Part shown: positions 14,478 through 25,815 of the stretch, one piece after another
Position numbering within the stretch: the first letter of the stretch is position 1
Layout of the letters: each line of letters begins with the position of its first letter
NCBI RefSeq assembly: GCF_020509005.1
Contig: NC_063023.1
Span: forward strand, 682,001 to 746,000
Source: Fulvia fulva
Lineage: Eukaryota > Ascomycota > Dothideomycetes > Mycosphaerellales > Mycosphaerellaceae
Length of the DNA: 64,000 nt
Direction: 5' to 3'
The notes under the pieces: generated by a model
The model's input: only the letters and a program-made list of their open reading frames with translations
Database searches by the model: none
Told to the model about the DNA's origin: nothing
Made by a program: the position numbers and the translations under genes

Positions 14478-16216
14478 CTAGTATGGGTGGTAGGACTCAT
14501 CGCAAGGTTCCTTGTTGCCCTGGTAGTCGATGGTGTAGTACTTGTTCTCCTGCGAGTCGTGGTAAAAAGGCTTGCCGTCCTGGGGTATTGTTAGCGATGC
14601 TTGATAAGTCGGAGTTTTTTTGATATATGTACCTTGTCGTTAGGGTACTGCTTTCCGGTCTCCTTGTTGTAGACGCAGACCTTGCCATCCTGTAGAGTGA
14701 GTTAGCTTCAAACCCATTGCTCTTCGAACTCCCCAACTTGCCTTGTCAAGTGGGTAAGCGTGGCCCTCCTTGTCCTTGTACTCCTTCTTCTCAGCTGGGT
14801 ACCCGGCTGGCGCGTCGTGCTTTGGCTCATCCTTCTTTGGTGCCTCAGGGCTCTTTGGCATGTCGTGCTTTGGCTCGTCCTGAACAGCAATTAGTAACTG
14901 ATGGGCCGCCAGAAAGCTGGACTGAAATCAATATGTTTACCTTGTGCTCTGGGTATGGGGCTGGGGCATCGTGCTTTGGCTCATCCTTCTTTGGTGCCTC
15001 AGGGCTCTTTGGCATATCCTTGTGGGGGTACTCAGGGCTCTTTGGCATGTCCTTTGAAGGGTGCTCAGGGCTCTTTGGCGTATCCTTGTGTGGGTATTCG
15101 GGGCTCTTTGGGGTGTCCTTGGAAGGGTAAGTTGGTGCCTTTGGCATGTCCTTTGATGGGTGGCCGTAGCCCGCTGGCTTGTGCTCGTCGTCCTTGTCGC
15201 AGTCCTTGCCGTAGCTGTAGTCTGGGTTGGCGGCCTGGAACTCACCAGCGTTGTCGAGGACCTCGAAAACGGCTGGGCCGGCGACGGTGTCGTCGTCAGT
15301 TGGCCCACCACCGCTGGTGAAGACAACGTATGCCTGACCTGGCTGGGCCTTCTCTGGGACGGTGACCTGGTAGGTCATGCCGTCGGCAGTGGCGATGTCA
15401 GCCTCGATGGCACCACCTGGGAAGGTGATGAAGTAGGCCTTCTGGGCGTCAACCTTCTCGGAGACGGTGAAGGTCAGGGTGTCGCCAGCCTTGGCAGCGC
15501 CAGCTGGGGTGACGGCAATGGATGGGTATGCCTTGAATGGCAGGCCGAGGGTACCGGCCTTGCCATCTGGGCAGGACTCAATGAGAGGAGCGGCCAACGA
15601 GAAGACGTTGTTGAACTCCAATGGGATGTCGAAGGGAGCTGGAAATGGCGACAATGGCTTAGGGGTCTGGTTCTCACGGATGTAGGCCGAGTGGCGGGAC
15701 TCGACGGTGAGGATGGCACCGGCGGCGGTCAGGTAGTCCGCGCTGGCGATGTACTTGGCAGCACCGAGGTAGGCGCTGACACCGACACCCTCGAGGAGGT
15801 TGGCAGTGGCAAGGAAGCTCTGCACGTCGGTGTAGCCGAACTTGTACTTGCACTCCTGGGCTGGGACGGCACCGGCCTCTGATAACAGTGTAAGCATGTG
15901 AGCGCAAAGCTCATCGCATGGACTACTTACGGGTCAGGCCAGTGGTCAGGAAGTCAACGTGGGTGGCCTCATCCTTGGCAATCTCCTTGAGGTTGTTGAC
16001 AAAGTCGGCACCGAGACCGGCCTTCTTGAAGTCCTCGTCGGAGAACTTGGCGAGGGCCTCACGGTAGAAGGTGGCCTCGAGGTGCTCAAGGGAGAGAGCG
16101 TAGTTGAGGATGACAGCGTCGTTGACATCCATTGGTGGTGCAGCTGCCTGACGGCGGCTGACGAGTGGCGCTGCGACAGCCGAAGCTGCGAGCGAGGCGA
16201 TGATTGCGGCTTGCAT
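14478..16216 (-). CDS. Rds1-like ferritin-domain stress protein with repetitive tail
   Basis: Secreted ferritin-like protein (PF13668 type, related to fission yeast Rds1). The signal peptide MQAAIIASLAASAVAAP is followed by a four-helix ferritin-like region (LEHLEATFYREAL, KDEATHVDFL, LLEGVGVSAYLGAAKYI), a beta-rich domain near residues 215-300, then a Lys/Asp/Pro tail of 8-11-residue repeats (P-x-KD-M/T-PKSPE). Five exons fit: 16216-15931, 15878-14941, 14879-14742, 14689-14633 and 14579-14478, giving about 506 residues. The four small junctions keep frame, and the last exon ends DESYHPY-stop. The third intron (14690-14741) has a GC donor (AAG|GCAAGT) with a normal CAG acceptor. The three terminal exons are all phase 0 and all begin with Asp after CAG. 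Family members respond to glucose, nitrogen and stress signals; the biochemical role is unproven. Tail length is unusual. Confidence 0.9.
14690..14741 (-). other. Non-canonical GC-AG intron
   Basis: The donor is AAG|GCAAGT and the acceptor CTACAG|GATGGC. A CTAAC branch-like sequence lies close to the acceptor. Splicing joins the codons LDK to DGKV in phase 0; reading through the intron instead runs to a stop. This is the standard minor GT-to-GC variant handled by the major spliceosome. Confidence 0.8.
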
Positions 16217-18451
16217 TATGTCGACCTTGTAAAAGGAGTGTTAAACGAGTGACTTGGTTAAAAGAGTGAACTGTGGTCGATGGAGCAGAGAAAGTCTGAG
16301 ACGAGTGGTCGTTGGCAGTGTATCTATACTGTTCTGTGCCTCTACCTCCTCGGTGTGGGATCCGCTGCCAATGATGTGATCGCCCGACAGTCATTACAAG
16401 CCGCCATGACAGGAGCGAGCAATCTCCCATGTTGCAGCGCCTAGGCGCGTCGCTGGAGTGAACGTCGGTCTCATCGCAAAGTGCGTGTAAACAAAGTTAA
16501 GCTTGTCAGATTCCCTTATGCTTAGACGGTGTCTCCCCAGGTTAGCACGTTCGCACTTCACGTGGTTTGCGATGGTATCATTGGAGGGACGCCCATAACG
16601 TTCGAGCTACCGCTTTATGCCAAGATGGTTAGGACGGTAGAGGCTGATAGGCTGAAGAAGACTGACAGATGCGGTCGGTCTCCAGATTTATGCGAGCCTA
16701 TTCGAGGTAGCGTCTTGAAATAGAGAGCTTGGCATTATGCTGAAACGAGATAGTTCCCCTGGATTGCGGCGTTGAGAGCTGGAGCTTGTCGTGTTTATGC
16801 TCCCGCGTGTGGTGTTGATTCGGGGCGTCATCGTGGATGTACATTGCTGATATTGCTGCTAGATGGATATGGGAACGTGTAATCGTTGTGCTGAAGAAAG
16901 TCTTGTATGAGCATGGAGTTGTGATTGACTTACCCATCAAGCGAGTTCCGCCCCGCTCCACCACCAAAAAGAGACGCCGTCTTGGCATTGGTAGCGCGTT
17001 TTGTAAGATTGCGCTCTCCGACATGAATCTTCAAGCGCCAAAGTCAGACAACATTGCACGCCGCCACCAGCGGCATCGCCACCCTCCGGATCAACAATAG
17101 GAAAATTGCAGCAAACGTCCGTGTTGACAAATGTAACACGAGCATGATCGCCCGTGTCATCATGTTGCCGAGTACGATGAGCGGTGATGCGAAAGACCAG
17201 GCATACCGTATATGCATCGAGCAGATGCCGCGGCATGCCACTGGTAGTATTGAAAGGACTCCTTCAGTTGTCTCATCACATCCACGAGAGGGGGACGGTG
17301 TATGATGCTTCCTGAGCGTCATCTGCTGTGCGTCTTGGAGGTGACCATTTCGACCTCTTTCTCGTGATGCACGACCATGGTTCCTGCGAAAGTTCGGGGA
17401 ATGAATACAGGTAGGTCGGGCGGCATATGCTCGAGTGCGGACACGTCGAGGACGGCGAGGTGAGGTGTGCGAGGCGGCGTTCTGTCGATGTGGGAGTGGT
17501 TGGTTGAAGAGATGGGCATCGACCGCGGAATTGCGCCGCTGTACGAACAAGGATGTCTTGCCTCAGTCCAACATGGCATTGAAATGAAGACACGAGCCTT
17601 GGCAATGCGAGGAGAATCTGCGCACGAAAGATGGTGAGGTTGCGCGCGATCAGAAGCCCATGGATATATCCTGCTATCCATCGAACCGGATTCCGCCGTG
17701 TCACCATCTACGCCTCGCTTCATTTCCTGGAGCCGATCCATCCGATCTTCACAACAGCCTTGCGACTCTAATCATATCCAGCCAGCGTACTGCAGTGTGA
17801 CCTCTTCTGATTGCGAGCATCTCTGCTTTCGGATTGCTCGTCCGAGCTGCGAGCGCATGCAGGTTGAATTGCGCCATCTGCCATCTCAGTGCCACCCCCT
17901 AACAGGTCCGGTGGACATGCGAGCTACTCAGCTCTCCTCATCAGCTCGACACCGCGCTCTGCAGCACAAGTGGAGCACAGTCATGCCCGGCTATGCATTG
18001 CACCGTGGACTCCTTCTCTGCAAGACCCATTTCAGGGTCCTCATGTGAATGAGTGCATGCTCGACCAATGCCGATCCAGATTGGCCCCCAAAGCCCGGTC
18101 CCTCCTCTTGTTCAACGGGGGTTTCTCACCATTGCTATTAATGCCCGTCGCTGGAGGATGTCCTGACTGCTCTCCGACCGTTCGCCTGGGTGACTGTCTA
18201 TCTGATAGACCACAAACCGCCGGGACCGCTGTGGTACTTTATCCACCAGGTTAGGCCTAGTCACGTATGCCTTTGCCGCTAGCATTCACTTTACACAAGC
18301 TGCTTAAACACAAAAATAACCGCTTGTGACCCGCCCTAGATTTGGTATATCTCTCGTACCAGACGTGGCGGGCTACCATCCAGTCTAGTTGCTACCACGC
18401 CTGATTAAAGGCATGGCGGGCTCAGTCCCTGTCACCACCTTCAACACCACC
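16217..18451. other. Intergenic, no supported gene
   Basis: This holds the presumed rds1-like promoter, with a TATAGATA-like string on the minus strand about 110 bases upstream of the ATG. Beyond that, several overlapping open frames (for example 17044-17550, 17276-17707 and 17319-17741, all minus) overlap each other without motifs. No RNA gene or long repeat is seen. Confidence 0.5.
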
Positions 18452-19049
18452 ATGTCCCCAGCGAAGCTTCTGCCACCAGATCCGAAGAACGTGCAATCGA
18501 CCAAAGTTCATTGACCTTCCCTTTGAGGTTCGTAAGATCATCTTGGAGCTGGTGCTTGAACTCGGCATCGGCTTCAAGAAGAACAGCGACAGACCGATTA
18601 CAGCTATGGCCCTGGACTTCCGGTGTATCTGCAAGCATGTTGAAGAGAATGTAATAGCTTTTGCTTATAGGCGAGTGCAGCCAGTCATGCGCATGGGCGT
18701 CGGACAAGGCATCCCACTCCCTTTCGGCAGTCGACTCTACGCGCGTGGTGGTAAGACTAACAAATTCGTGCTGCACTGCTTGTCCGGCAAAATTCGTATT
18801 GTTAACTTGAGGACTCTAAGTGGTATCTTAGGGAAATACAACAACTTCATAAGATCCTATAGAGCAGTTCGCCTGCGCGGCAGATTGTTCGTGCTTCCGC
18901 TACATGCACGGCTGTGTTCGAGATGGTCTTTAGACTCATATCGTAGGCTCGAGGTTATCTCCCTCTTCGTTGTCCGACAGCGGCCCCTGATGCTCATATA
19001 CAGCACCGGCGACCGTGTCTCCGGCGCGAGACTGAACACAGATTGTTGA
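18452..19049 (+). pseudogene. 2EXR/F-box-like domain gene with a frameshift
   Basis: An ATG at 18452 opens MSPAKLLPPDPKNV and closes after 20 codons. Shifting by one base near 18503 continues into KFIDLPFEVRKIILELVLEL, then DFRCICKHVEENVIAF. The pattern 'F..LP.E.R..I..L' followed by 'RCIC' matches the short N-terminal motif of 2EXR/F-box-like fungal proteins. The three genes at 54-58 kb carry the same kind of motif. The frame stays open to 19049, but the distal part lacks family-like features. A sequencing indel is possible. Moderate-to-low confidence. Confidence 0.4.
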
Positions 19050-19231
19050 GAGAGCATGCTGACATCCTAGCCGCGTTCGTTCGAAAAAGGCAAAGTCCCA
19101 CGGCGCGCCTCGTCTCGACCGTCTACAAGACCCGCTGAGAACTGCTGGAAGTATGCAAGCTGTGCGTTCGGATAGGTATCAAAAGCGTTGCCATTCAGGA
19201 GAGGTGATGCGCAAATGTCCTTTGCTCAGTT

Positions 19232-19606
19232 CTACTCGCGTGCCTCTAATATCGATGCCCAGGATAGCAGCATAAAGATAGCCATAACAGCTATCAAAAG
19301 CCGCCTAGTCAACGGCACTGGTTTGACAGATGCGCCCGAACGAAGGCGCGCTGTAGCTGATGGCCACTTGAATGTACAATCTTGTGCACCGACTCCGATG
19401 GTAACGATGCATTCACAGCCACTCCATTCTGCGCATGTGCCATCAGAGTTCAGGCGCTGACAACTTGGCGTGCATGTTGGCACGGGTGTTCCGACCACTG
19501 TCACTGGGCTCGAAGTCGGTGTGATGATCGTACTGCCAAAATCACCAGCAACACCGACAATGCCTGACGTCGTAGTAGTCGGCACTGCGGTGAGGAGCGT
19601 TGCCAT
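19232..19606 (-). CDS. Hypothetical small Thr/Cys-rich protein with C-terminal hydrophobic segment
   Basis: A 124-residue ATG-started frame. The N-terminal half is Thr/Val/Pro-rich. The centre carries six cysteines, five of them in CTPSC, GTC and CEC arrangements, and the C-terminus has one strongly hydrophobic stretch (LLIAVMAIFMLLSWASIL) followed by a short polar end. That layout suggests a small tail-anchored or secretory protein, but there is no clear N-terminal signal peptide, so an upstream exon may be missing. The antisense frames are less protein-like. I do not recognise a family. It could be a chance ORF. Confidence 0.35.
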   Translation of the reverse strand: MATLLTAVPTTTTSGIVGVAGDFGSTIITPTSSPVTVVGTPVPTCTPSCQRLNSDGTCAEWSGCECIVTIGVGAQDCTFKWPSATARLRSGASVKPVPLTRRLLIAVMAIFMLLSWASILEARE

Positions 19607-21034
19607 GAGGTATTGTCGAGGAGGACGGCGTCTTCTCTTGCACTGTTTAGAACGGCCAAAATCGTCAGCATGGTATGGTCGCCATAATCTTGCTATCGCG
19701 TCGTCAGGACGCGGTTGGATTCAATATAAATCAAGGTGGTCGTTGGCCATCGTAGAATAGCTACTAAGCGCCCACGAGTGGCAGCATTATGCTATCGTGA
19801 CGAGTCCGACGGATGCACAAGGAACGCCCATGCTTACTGCCGAGGTCATTAGCCGGTCGACAGGGTGTTCAGTGTGCTGAGTCTCCGGCTTCGACCATTG
19901 GCCGATAGCGTGTCACCATAGAGCTGCATCTGAGTAGTCACCAGATTGCCTGTGTATTTGCGACGGTATGTTGCGATCGAGAATCTGTTTGGAGGGTGGT
20001 TGAGACGCGGAAACTCCCGTTAGCGTGACTTTATCACGAGCCAGTGATATATGGCCTTGGCAGTATGAGTCTCGCGCTGACTTTGGAGTCATTTTTCGAG
20101 CCAACAACAACTTACTCCATTACGTTGTATAAGCTGAGATACGAAGCACAGCCTCCAGAACTCACAAGATGTGGTCTTCAGGTCATTACATCAACACGAA
20201 TCACTCGTCTGACCTCTGCGGCTCCTCTCAACATTCCAGACGGTAACTTGCCTTCGAAGGACATGAATTGCTGCGCGTCAACAGACTTAGGGATCATCCC
20301 ACTGGGGCCATCATTTGGACCCATCGATCCCATGTGCCGGCATGGACTACAACACGCTGTGGCGGAGGCTGACACATGATATTGCTCACTTTGTAAGACC
20401 GAGCCCATCTGGCGTAATCCGAGTGCCATGAAGAGCGCCCTAAACAGCACACCAGACAACGAGCCCATTGCGAGCAACCGTCACCGACGGGTCGAGCTCC
20501 TCATGGAGACGAATCCACGGCAAAGTATCACGGAAAGGAATTCACCTGGTGGACAACGCTATGGAATCCACTGCTACCTCGTGAGGACGACCTGGATTGG
20601 ATATTTCGCACTTCTGGGACCTTACTGCTTCGTGTGATCTGCCTTCACGCTGTCTCTCCATTACGATGATCTAGACTCGATGGGTCAGTACGATATGGAG
20701 CGGACTACATGGCGTCAAGATTGGATCAACGATGTGCTGTTCACCTTACGTTCCGCGAAGATGAGATGTTAGCTGGACAGGCAGAAACTGGAATATGTCC
20801 CTGGAACAAAACATGAGTCTATGTATGCTGCAGGAGCACAGCAGAACAACCGTGTACGCGGTACCGTACCTGCGTGATCACCCACTAGCTAAACCCCTCC
20901 ATGACCGAAGCTTTCCAGTGACGTCTGCGGTAAAGATAAGTACATTTCTATGTTTTCTTATGGGTAATGTCCTGGTACAACGTTTGTGTAACCATACCCG
21001 CACGAACTTCACAACGGAATTACAACTCGCAACC
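19607..21034. other. Intergenic, no supported gene
   Basis: The longest candidates (20178-20477 minus, 99 codons; 20044-20379 plus) have no recognisable domain or consistent splice context. No repeat or RNA gene is visible. Confidence 0.5.
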
Positions 21035-21691
21035 ATGACACTCCGACTGATCAGCGCAACACCTTCGCCATATGCTCGCATCAATCGCATTGCGATGATC
21101 GAGAAGGGCATTGACTTCGAACTTTCAGGCGAGATCCCATGGCACAACGATACGGAGACACCAAAGTACAATCCGCTCGAGAAGCTTCCAGTCCTCATCT
21201 TCGACGATGGTCGCGAACCCATCTACGACAGCGCCCACATACAAGACTACATCATCCAGAAGTATGCCTCCCAAGGTCCAAAGCTCATCACTGGCGATCT
21301 TGATACAGACCTTCGATTGAAGCAAGTCCAGGTGCTCAGTGAAGGAGTGATGGATGCGGCCGTCCTGGCATTTTTCGAGAAAGCGAGAGAGAAGGGTAAG
21401 CAGAGCCAGAGCTGGCGGGAGAGATAGGAGAGGAAGTATCACGGAGGGTTCAGGGCATTCGATGAGCTTGCGAGAGCGAGGAAGGGCGACTATCTGTTCG
21501 GCGATCAACTGACGATTGCGGACATCGCGGTGGTCTGTGCGATTGGGTTTGTTGACTTTAATGGTGCGATCAAGGGATGGAGGCAGAAGTATCCAGAGTT
21601 GGAGAAGTACTTTGTGAAGGTGGATGAGATTGAGTCGTTCAAGAGTACGAGACCGGTCATGTTTGATCTCAAGACGGAGAGTGTTCTGTAG
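21035..21691 (+). pseudogene. Glutathione S-transferase interrupted by a single stop
   Basis: A complete GST frame of 219 codons including the stop. The thioredoxin-fold N-terminus (SPYARINRIAMIEKG, then NPLEKLPVLIFDDG and the glutathione-binding E/D-S turn IYDSAHIQDYI) is followed by the all-helical C-domain (GDYLFGDQLTIADIAV). GSTs conjugate glutathione to electrophiles in the cytosol. One in-frame TAG at 21425-21427 follows SWRER; the frame then resumes ERKYHGGFRAF and continues intact to TAG at 21689-21691. A CAG codon at that position fits the usual 'W..RQERK' context of fungal GSTs. No GT..AG intron spans the stop. It is either a recent nonsense mutation (C to T in a CpA context), read-through, or a base error. 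Confidence 0.75.
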
Positions 21692-22480
21692 GTTGCGGGA
21701 GCTACCTTGCGACGAGGTACAAATCGGCGGTCATGATACCTTCACCAAAGATGCAATACTAAAGTAGCGTCGTGTGGCGGCCGCGGGCGAGCCTACACTC
21801 TGAAGGGCAGTGGACCAGCAAATCTTCTCCGACATATCAAAGTGTCCTAGAGCAATTATATGTCTACGTCTTGTCTGAGGACGATCATCGAGACTGAAGC
21901 GTGCCTGAGGTCCAGGTACAGATCGCGCTGTTCTGCTAGTCATGCAAGCAGGTCTTGGGACACGATCTTACAAGGCTTCTGATTTGGTTCGATACCTCCG
22001 CAGGAAGGAGAACGCATGCGAATACAGATCACAGCAAAAGATGTACAGTGTCACCATACGCAGCCCTCCTGTCAGGCACCTTTGTCCAGGGCATCGAAAG
22101 CATGCCAAGACTTTGCTCATGATGATCTTGGACGACTACTCATGTGTGTTATACTCCACTCATTGATTCAGTGCGCCCACATGGAGCATTGAGGAGTCAA
22201 CACACGTTCTATGACCTTTCTGTAACGTTGTGCAGAGTAAGAACAGCTTCGGAACTACACCAAAATCTCAATATTGCATATCGTAGGCTGAAGGTCTGCA
22301 ATTGAGACCATTCGAACGACGGCGGACGCGGGATAACTGTTTCACGGCGTCGTTGCGACCAAAATAGGGGTCCCCGGCCGCAACTCGTCCCGAAAATTCA
22401 CCCTGGTGTCAAAACTTCACTCCATGATATCTCAAGACCCAGGGGGGCTGTTGAAGCCATTGCAACGGCAAAAAAAATAT
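21692..22480. other. Intergenic, no supported gene
   Basis: No long or motif-bearing frame, repeat or RNA gene can be supported between the broken GST and the tRNA-like element. Confidence 0.5.
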
Positions 22481-22624
22481 TGATGAGAATGGGATTCGAA
22501 CCCATGCCCTTTCGGACTACGGGACTAACCAGCTTGAAGCTGGCGTAGTAGAGGACGATATGGTCTGACCCATACAGACTATCATAGCCTTAACGTAGCG
22601 CCTTAACCGCTCGGCCCTGTAGGA
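22481..22624 (-). tRNA. tRNA-Leu(AAG)-like gene with intron, 5' acceptor strand lost
   Basis: The minus strand holds a type II tRNA body. It has a D-arm (GCCGAGCGGTTAAGGC), an anticodon stem CTACG with loop TTAAGG giving anticodon AAG, and a matching CGTAG 3' strand. A variable arm with a CC-GAAA-GG hairpin and a perfect T-arm (ATGGG-TTCGAAT-CCCAT) follow, then a 3' acceptor strand TCTCATC plus discriminator A. An intron of about 65 bases after position 37 is needed. The 5' acceptor strand should read GATGAGA, but the sequence is TCCTACA, with only the last base right. The cloverleaf therefore cannot close its acceptor stem, so this is probably a pseudo-tRNA despite intact internal promoter boxes. 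Confidence 0.6.
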
Positions 22625-25139
22625 CGTGTCAGTAGATGTTCAGGAACACGCTGATGCTCTGGGATGTACCTACATCTCACCCGAATGTGGAAGCAACTGT
22701 TTTCAAATAAATCATATAGCCTCATAAGTTTGCCCCTCTTCTGTGGATAATGCTTGGCCTGTAGCCGCGTTGAAATCAGCTTTTTGAACTGCTGCATCTC
22801 CTTTCACGTCGTGACAAGTGCTCAACCATGCTACGTACCGATTGGAACATTGCTATAGCATAGGACATCACAGCGCCGGTCGTCACGACACAGCATTCAG
22901 AAAGCCGATCCTGGTTTAAGTTCTAGGTGAACGAGTATGAAGCCAAGAAGCGTTGAGTTTCGCGTAAAGCCGGAAGCCAGATCTTTCAGCTTCCCATCTG
23001 GATGGCACATACATGTCATCAGGACCCTACGTCGAACTCCAGAGAAAGCACGAAGACAATGAGACATTCATGACGCTGAGCAGGGTGTGTAGACGATGTA
23101 GCAAATTGTACTGCTGATTCATGCCAGGGACCATTTCGATACCAGCAAATTGGAGTCCAGAAGTCCATACCGCCCGACCACACACCGCCAACCGCATACG
23201 ATGCACGAGTACAACCTGAAAGAGCCCAAGAAAGACAGTAAACGAGCTATGCTATCTTCGAGATGTAGGAAGAAGACAACCCCGGAGGCAGTTTGAACTT
23301 GCACATTCCGGTGGAGCTTGAGGGCATCTCCTACAAGCGACACATCTTAGCAGATCCGAAGTCACCATATCCTTGAGGTTGGGCATGGCGAAGCCATGTC
23401 GTGCGAGAGGTAGTGCATATCTGGTTCGTTCAAATCGCCATGTACACGTGTTACACCTAAGATTTTGCAAGGCGACGTTGATGTTTGCCTGCCTCGGTCT
23501 CAGGTCAGGCGTAAATCTTCCAATCGCACCTTCTCCTGCTCGTACACGCTCACCATGGCAGAAGTACAACACGCTGATGCTGCAAGCCGAAGATTCCGCC
23601 AACACGTGCTATCGATAATGCTATGCGATCAGCTCTGATGAGTGCGGCATTAATCACCACGATCCTCCTTCAAAGGGTGCAGTATACAGCGACCAACACA
23701 AACGTACTGTACATGCAAGATAACACAACCTCGACATCCTTTGATTGCGGCGTAATGTGCGCCTATGCCATACGCTGCCTCCCACTGCGAAGCTGGACCA
23801 TGAATCCTGCGACCTCGAAAAATACAGCTGCGATTGTCAAGCCCAGACCCAGCAGAAGCTGCCTCTCATGCTTCGCTTGGTCTCCAATCGCTGCTGACAA
23901 CTGAGTACAAATCTTTCGGACCTCCATCATTCCTCCATGACCTGATCCAAATCGAACTCGAGGAGTGCCATACGGCCGCCATACTATCAGCATCAGGCCA
24001 TCGCACTCGACCTAAGCGAAGATCAACAGCCCAGCTGTATCGGTCGTGGTGGAAGCGTAGCGCTTTGCACACAAGACCCCTCGAAGAAATTGCGGCCTCG
24101 ATGTTGGCTCTCGTTAAGACTGATAGTTTGGTGAGTAGCAGTAGGATCCGAGGCGCTCACTGCGATCTTAAGCGCCCTGTATCAATTCTACAAGCTGATC
24201 TTCGAGATGCCACTTGCACAGGTGCAGCATGCCCAGCACAAGAACGCCTCCATCACATACTACCTCTTCACCGCCGAACGCCAGTGGAAGTATGATGTGC
24301 CCGCCTCGCTTAGCCAACGGTTGTGGCGTGGACTTATGCCGAGCCAGGCTCTAGTACAAGCTGAAGGTGACGGCTACAGCTCCGCATTATTGGTAGCGAT
24401 GCATCATGCGCCTCGTCTAACGACACGTGGTGAAGCATGTCTACAGACAGTCTACTGCAAGCTCCTCCGAGACAAGACGAGCCGCCTTGCCTACAATGCT
24501 CACTGCTCTGGACTTTCGGTGTTATCAACTGTCCTGTATGCGCGAAGTCAACATTCCCTGACTTTGCCTTGATACAAGACATTCCGGCTTCCGGTCCAAC
24601 ATCGAGATCAAGAATCCAAGATTGAAGGGCCAGCTCCAGAACACAATTCAGGCCGACACAGCTCCCACACCACGTGTGAGATGCCAAGCTCTTGTCTGTC
24701 AGAACTTTGAGGAAAGCTTAAAGCCATTCCCAACGTGGCTTGACCCTGATGAAGCTGACGTTTCAGCCTATTGTGGAAGTTGGACGACTCGTAGCTGCAA
24801 GATCACCTTAAACTCTGAGCGTGGCGCGGCAGGTGTGCCACAGTGCTGTGGTGGATGTTCTCAGTGGAGCTGAGGTGAAGCCACTCTTTCCAGCGCATGT
24901 GGACCAGCACGTCTCTTGTAAGCCCAGGCTGTTGAGATGCTGCGCTGGCATGGCGAAGCCAGTCTGAAGGCGTCGAAACGACGGAGAGTCTGGAACGTGT
25001 CGGGACCGACCCCTGACATTGTAAGTCCTGCTTCATCAGCTTGTGTGGTTTCCGACTGTGTGACATACATAAAGCCTCCAGGCCCCCAGAATGTCGCGCA
25101 AAGATCCATTCACCACTCGTGTCTGTCCCCATCGAAGAA
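22625..25139. other. Gene-poor stretch with weak coding-like fragments
   Basis: No complete gene. A plus-strand frame near 24165-24569 looks protein-like (LSALYQFYKLIFEMPLAQVQ, then ITYYLFTAERQWKYD) but has no domain I recognise and no start or exon partners. It may be an old relic. No RNA gene or clear repeat is seen. Confidence 0.4.
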
Positions 25140-25815
25140 ATGGTCGCAATCACGGCTCTCCTAGCCATAGGCCTCTCCACCCTCACATACGCCGCTCCAT
25201 CTCCCAATACAGCACCACCAAGCTACAATCAACCTAAACCCAACAAATGCGGCAAGATCGATGCCTTTCTAACAGGTCTACCGCCAAATCACCCATTGGT
25301 GATCGAGCAAGGATATAATCCGACCGCTGTCAACAATGCCTTGAGAGCGGACCAGAAGAATATCATTGCCGCGGGTTATAATGTTCGATGTGAGTCGAGA
25401 CTAGTCGATCTATCTAGAAGGACAGTTTTGCTGATGCTGTTATCCAGATATGCTCTCAGGCCCAGAGAAAGGCCAAGGGATCGTCGCGCGCAGCGGCTGA
25501 AGGGGATTAGATGGGAGGCTGTTGGTGTTGGTTTTGGTGTTCGGGGGTCTGGGTCAGAGGTTCTTACAGCTGATTTTGAAGGTGAGTTGCATCTCGATCC
25601 AATTCCTGATGATCCGCACGCTAACATTGTGGACAGACACTCTGGCTACGTTCCGCAAGGAGGCAGATGAGGCGGTGTTCTTCTTCAACAGGTCGCCGAA
25701 TACTACCCTTGAGGCGTTGCAGCGACGAGCACCTCTGTCAAGCGGATGTCCTCCTGGGAAGGATCTTGGGTTTGAGATTTACTGTGATAAAACTGTGTGT
25801 CCTGCGCCGTATTGA
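25140..25815 (+). pseudogene. Secreted conserved fungal protein with a one-base frameshift
   Basis: A signal peptide (MVAITALLAIGLSTLTYAAP) precedes a compact domain conserved in many ascomycetes whose function is unknown. Recognisable pieces are YMLSGPEKG, WEAVGVGFGVRGSGSE and SPNTTLEALQRRAPLSS..PPGKDLGFE near the C-terminus. Exons 25140-25389, 25449-25581 and 25637-25815 are joined by two good GT..AG introns with sensible junction codons (T|AT and GAAG|AC). The exon lengths sum to 562 bases, one more than a multiple of three. In exon 2 the frame changes near 25497, between IVARSG and WEAVGVG, and the first frame hits TGA there. So the gene carries one net extra base. It could be a pseudogene or an assembly indel. 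Confidence 0.6.

Noticed and set aside
15160..15882. 240-codon open frame on the plus strand
   Set aside because: Antisense to exon 2 of the Rds1-like gene, whose repeats and C-rich codons keep it open.
17044..17741. Three overlapping minus-strand frames of 140-168 codons
   Set aside because: They overlap each other in different frames and none shows a domain or consistent codon pattern.
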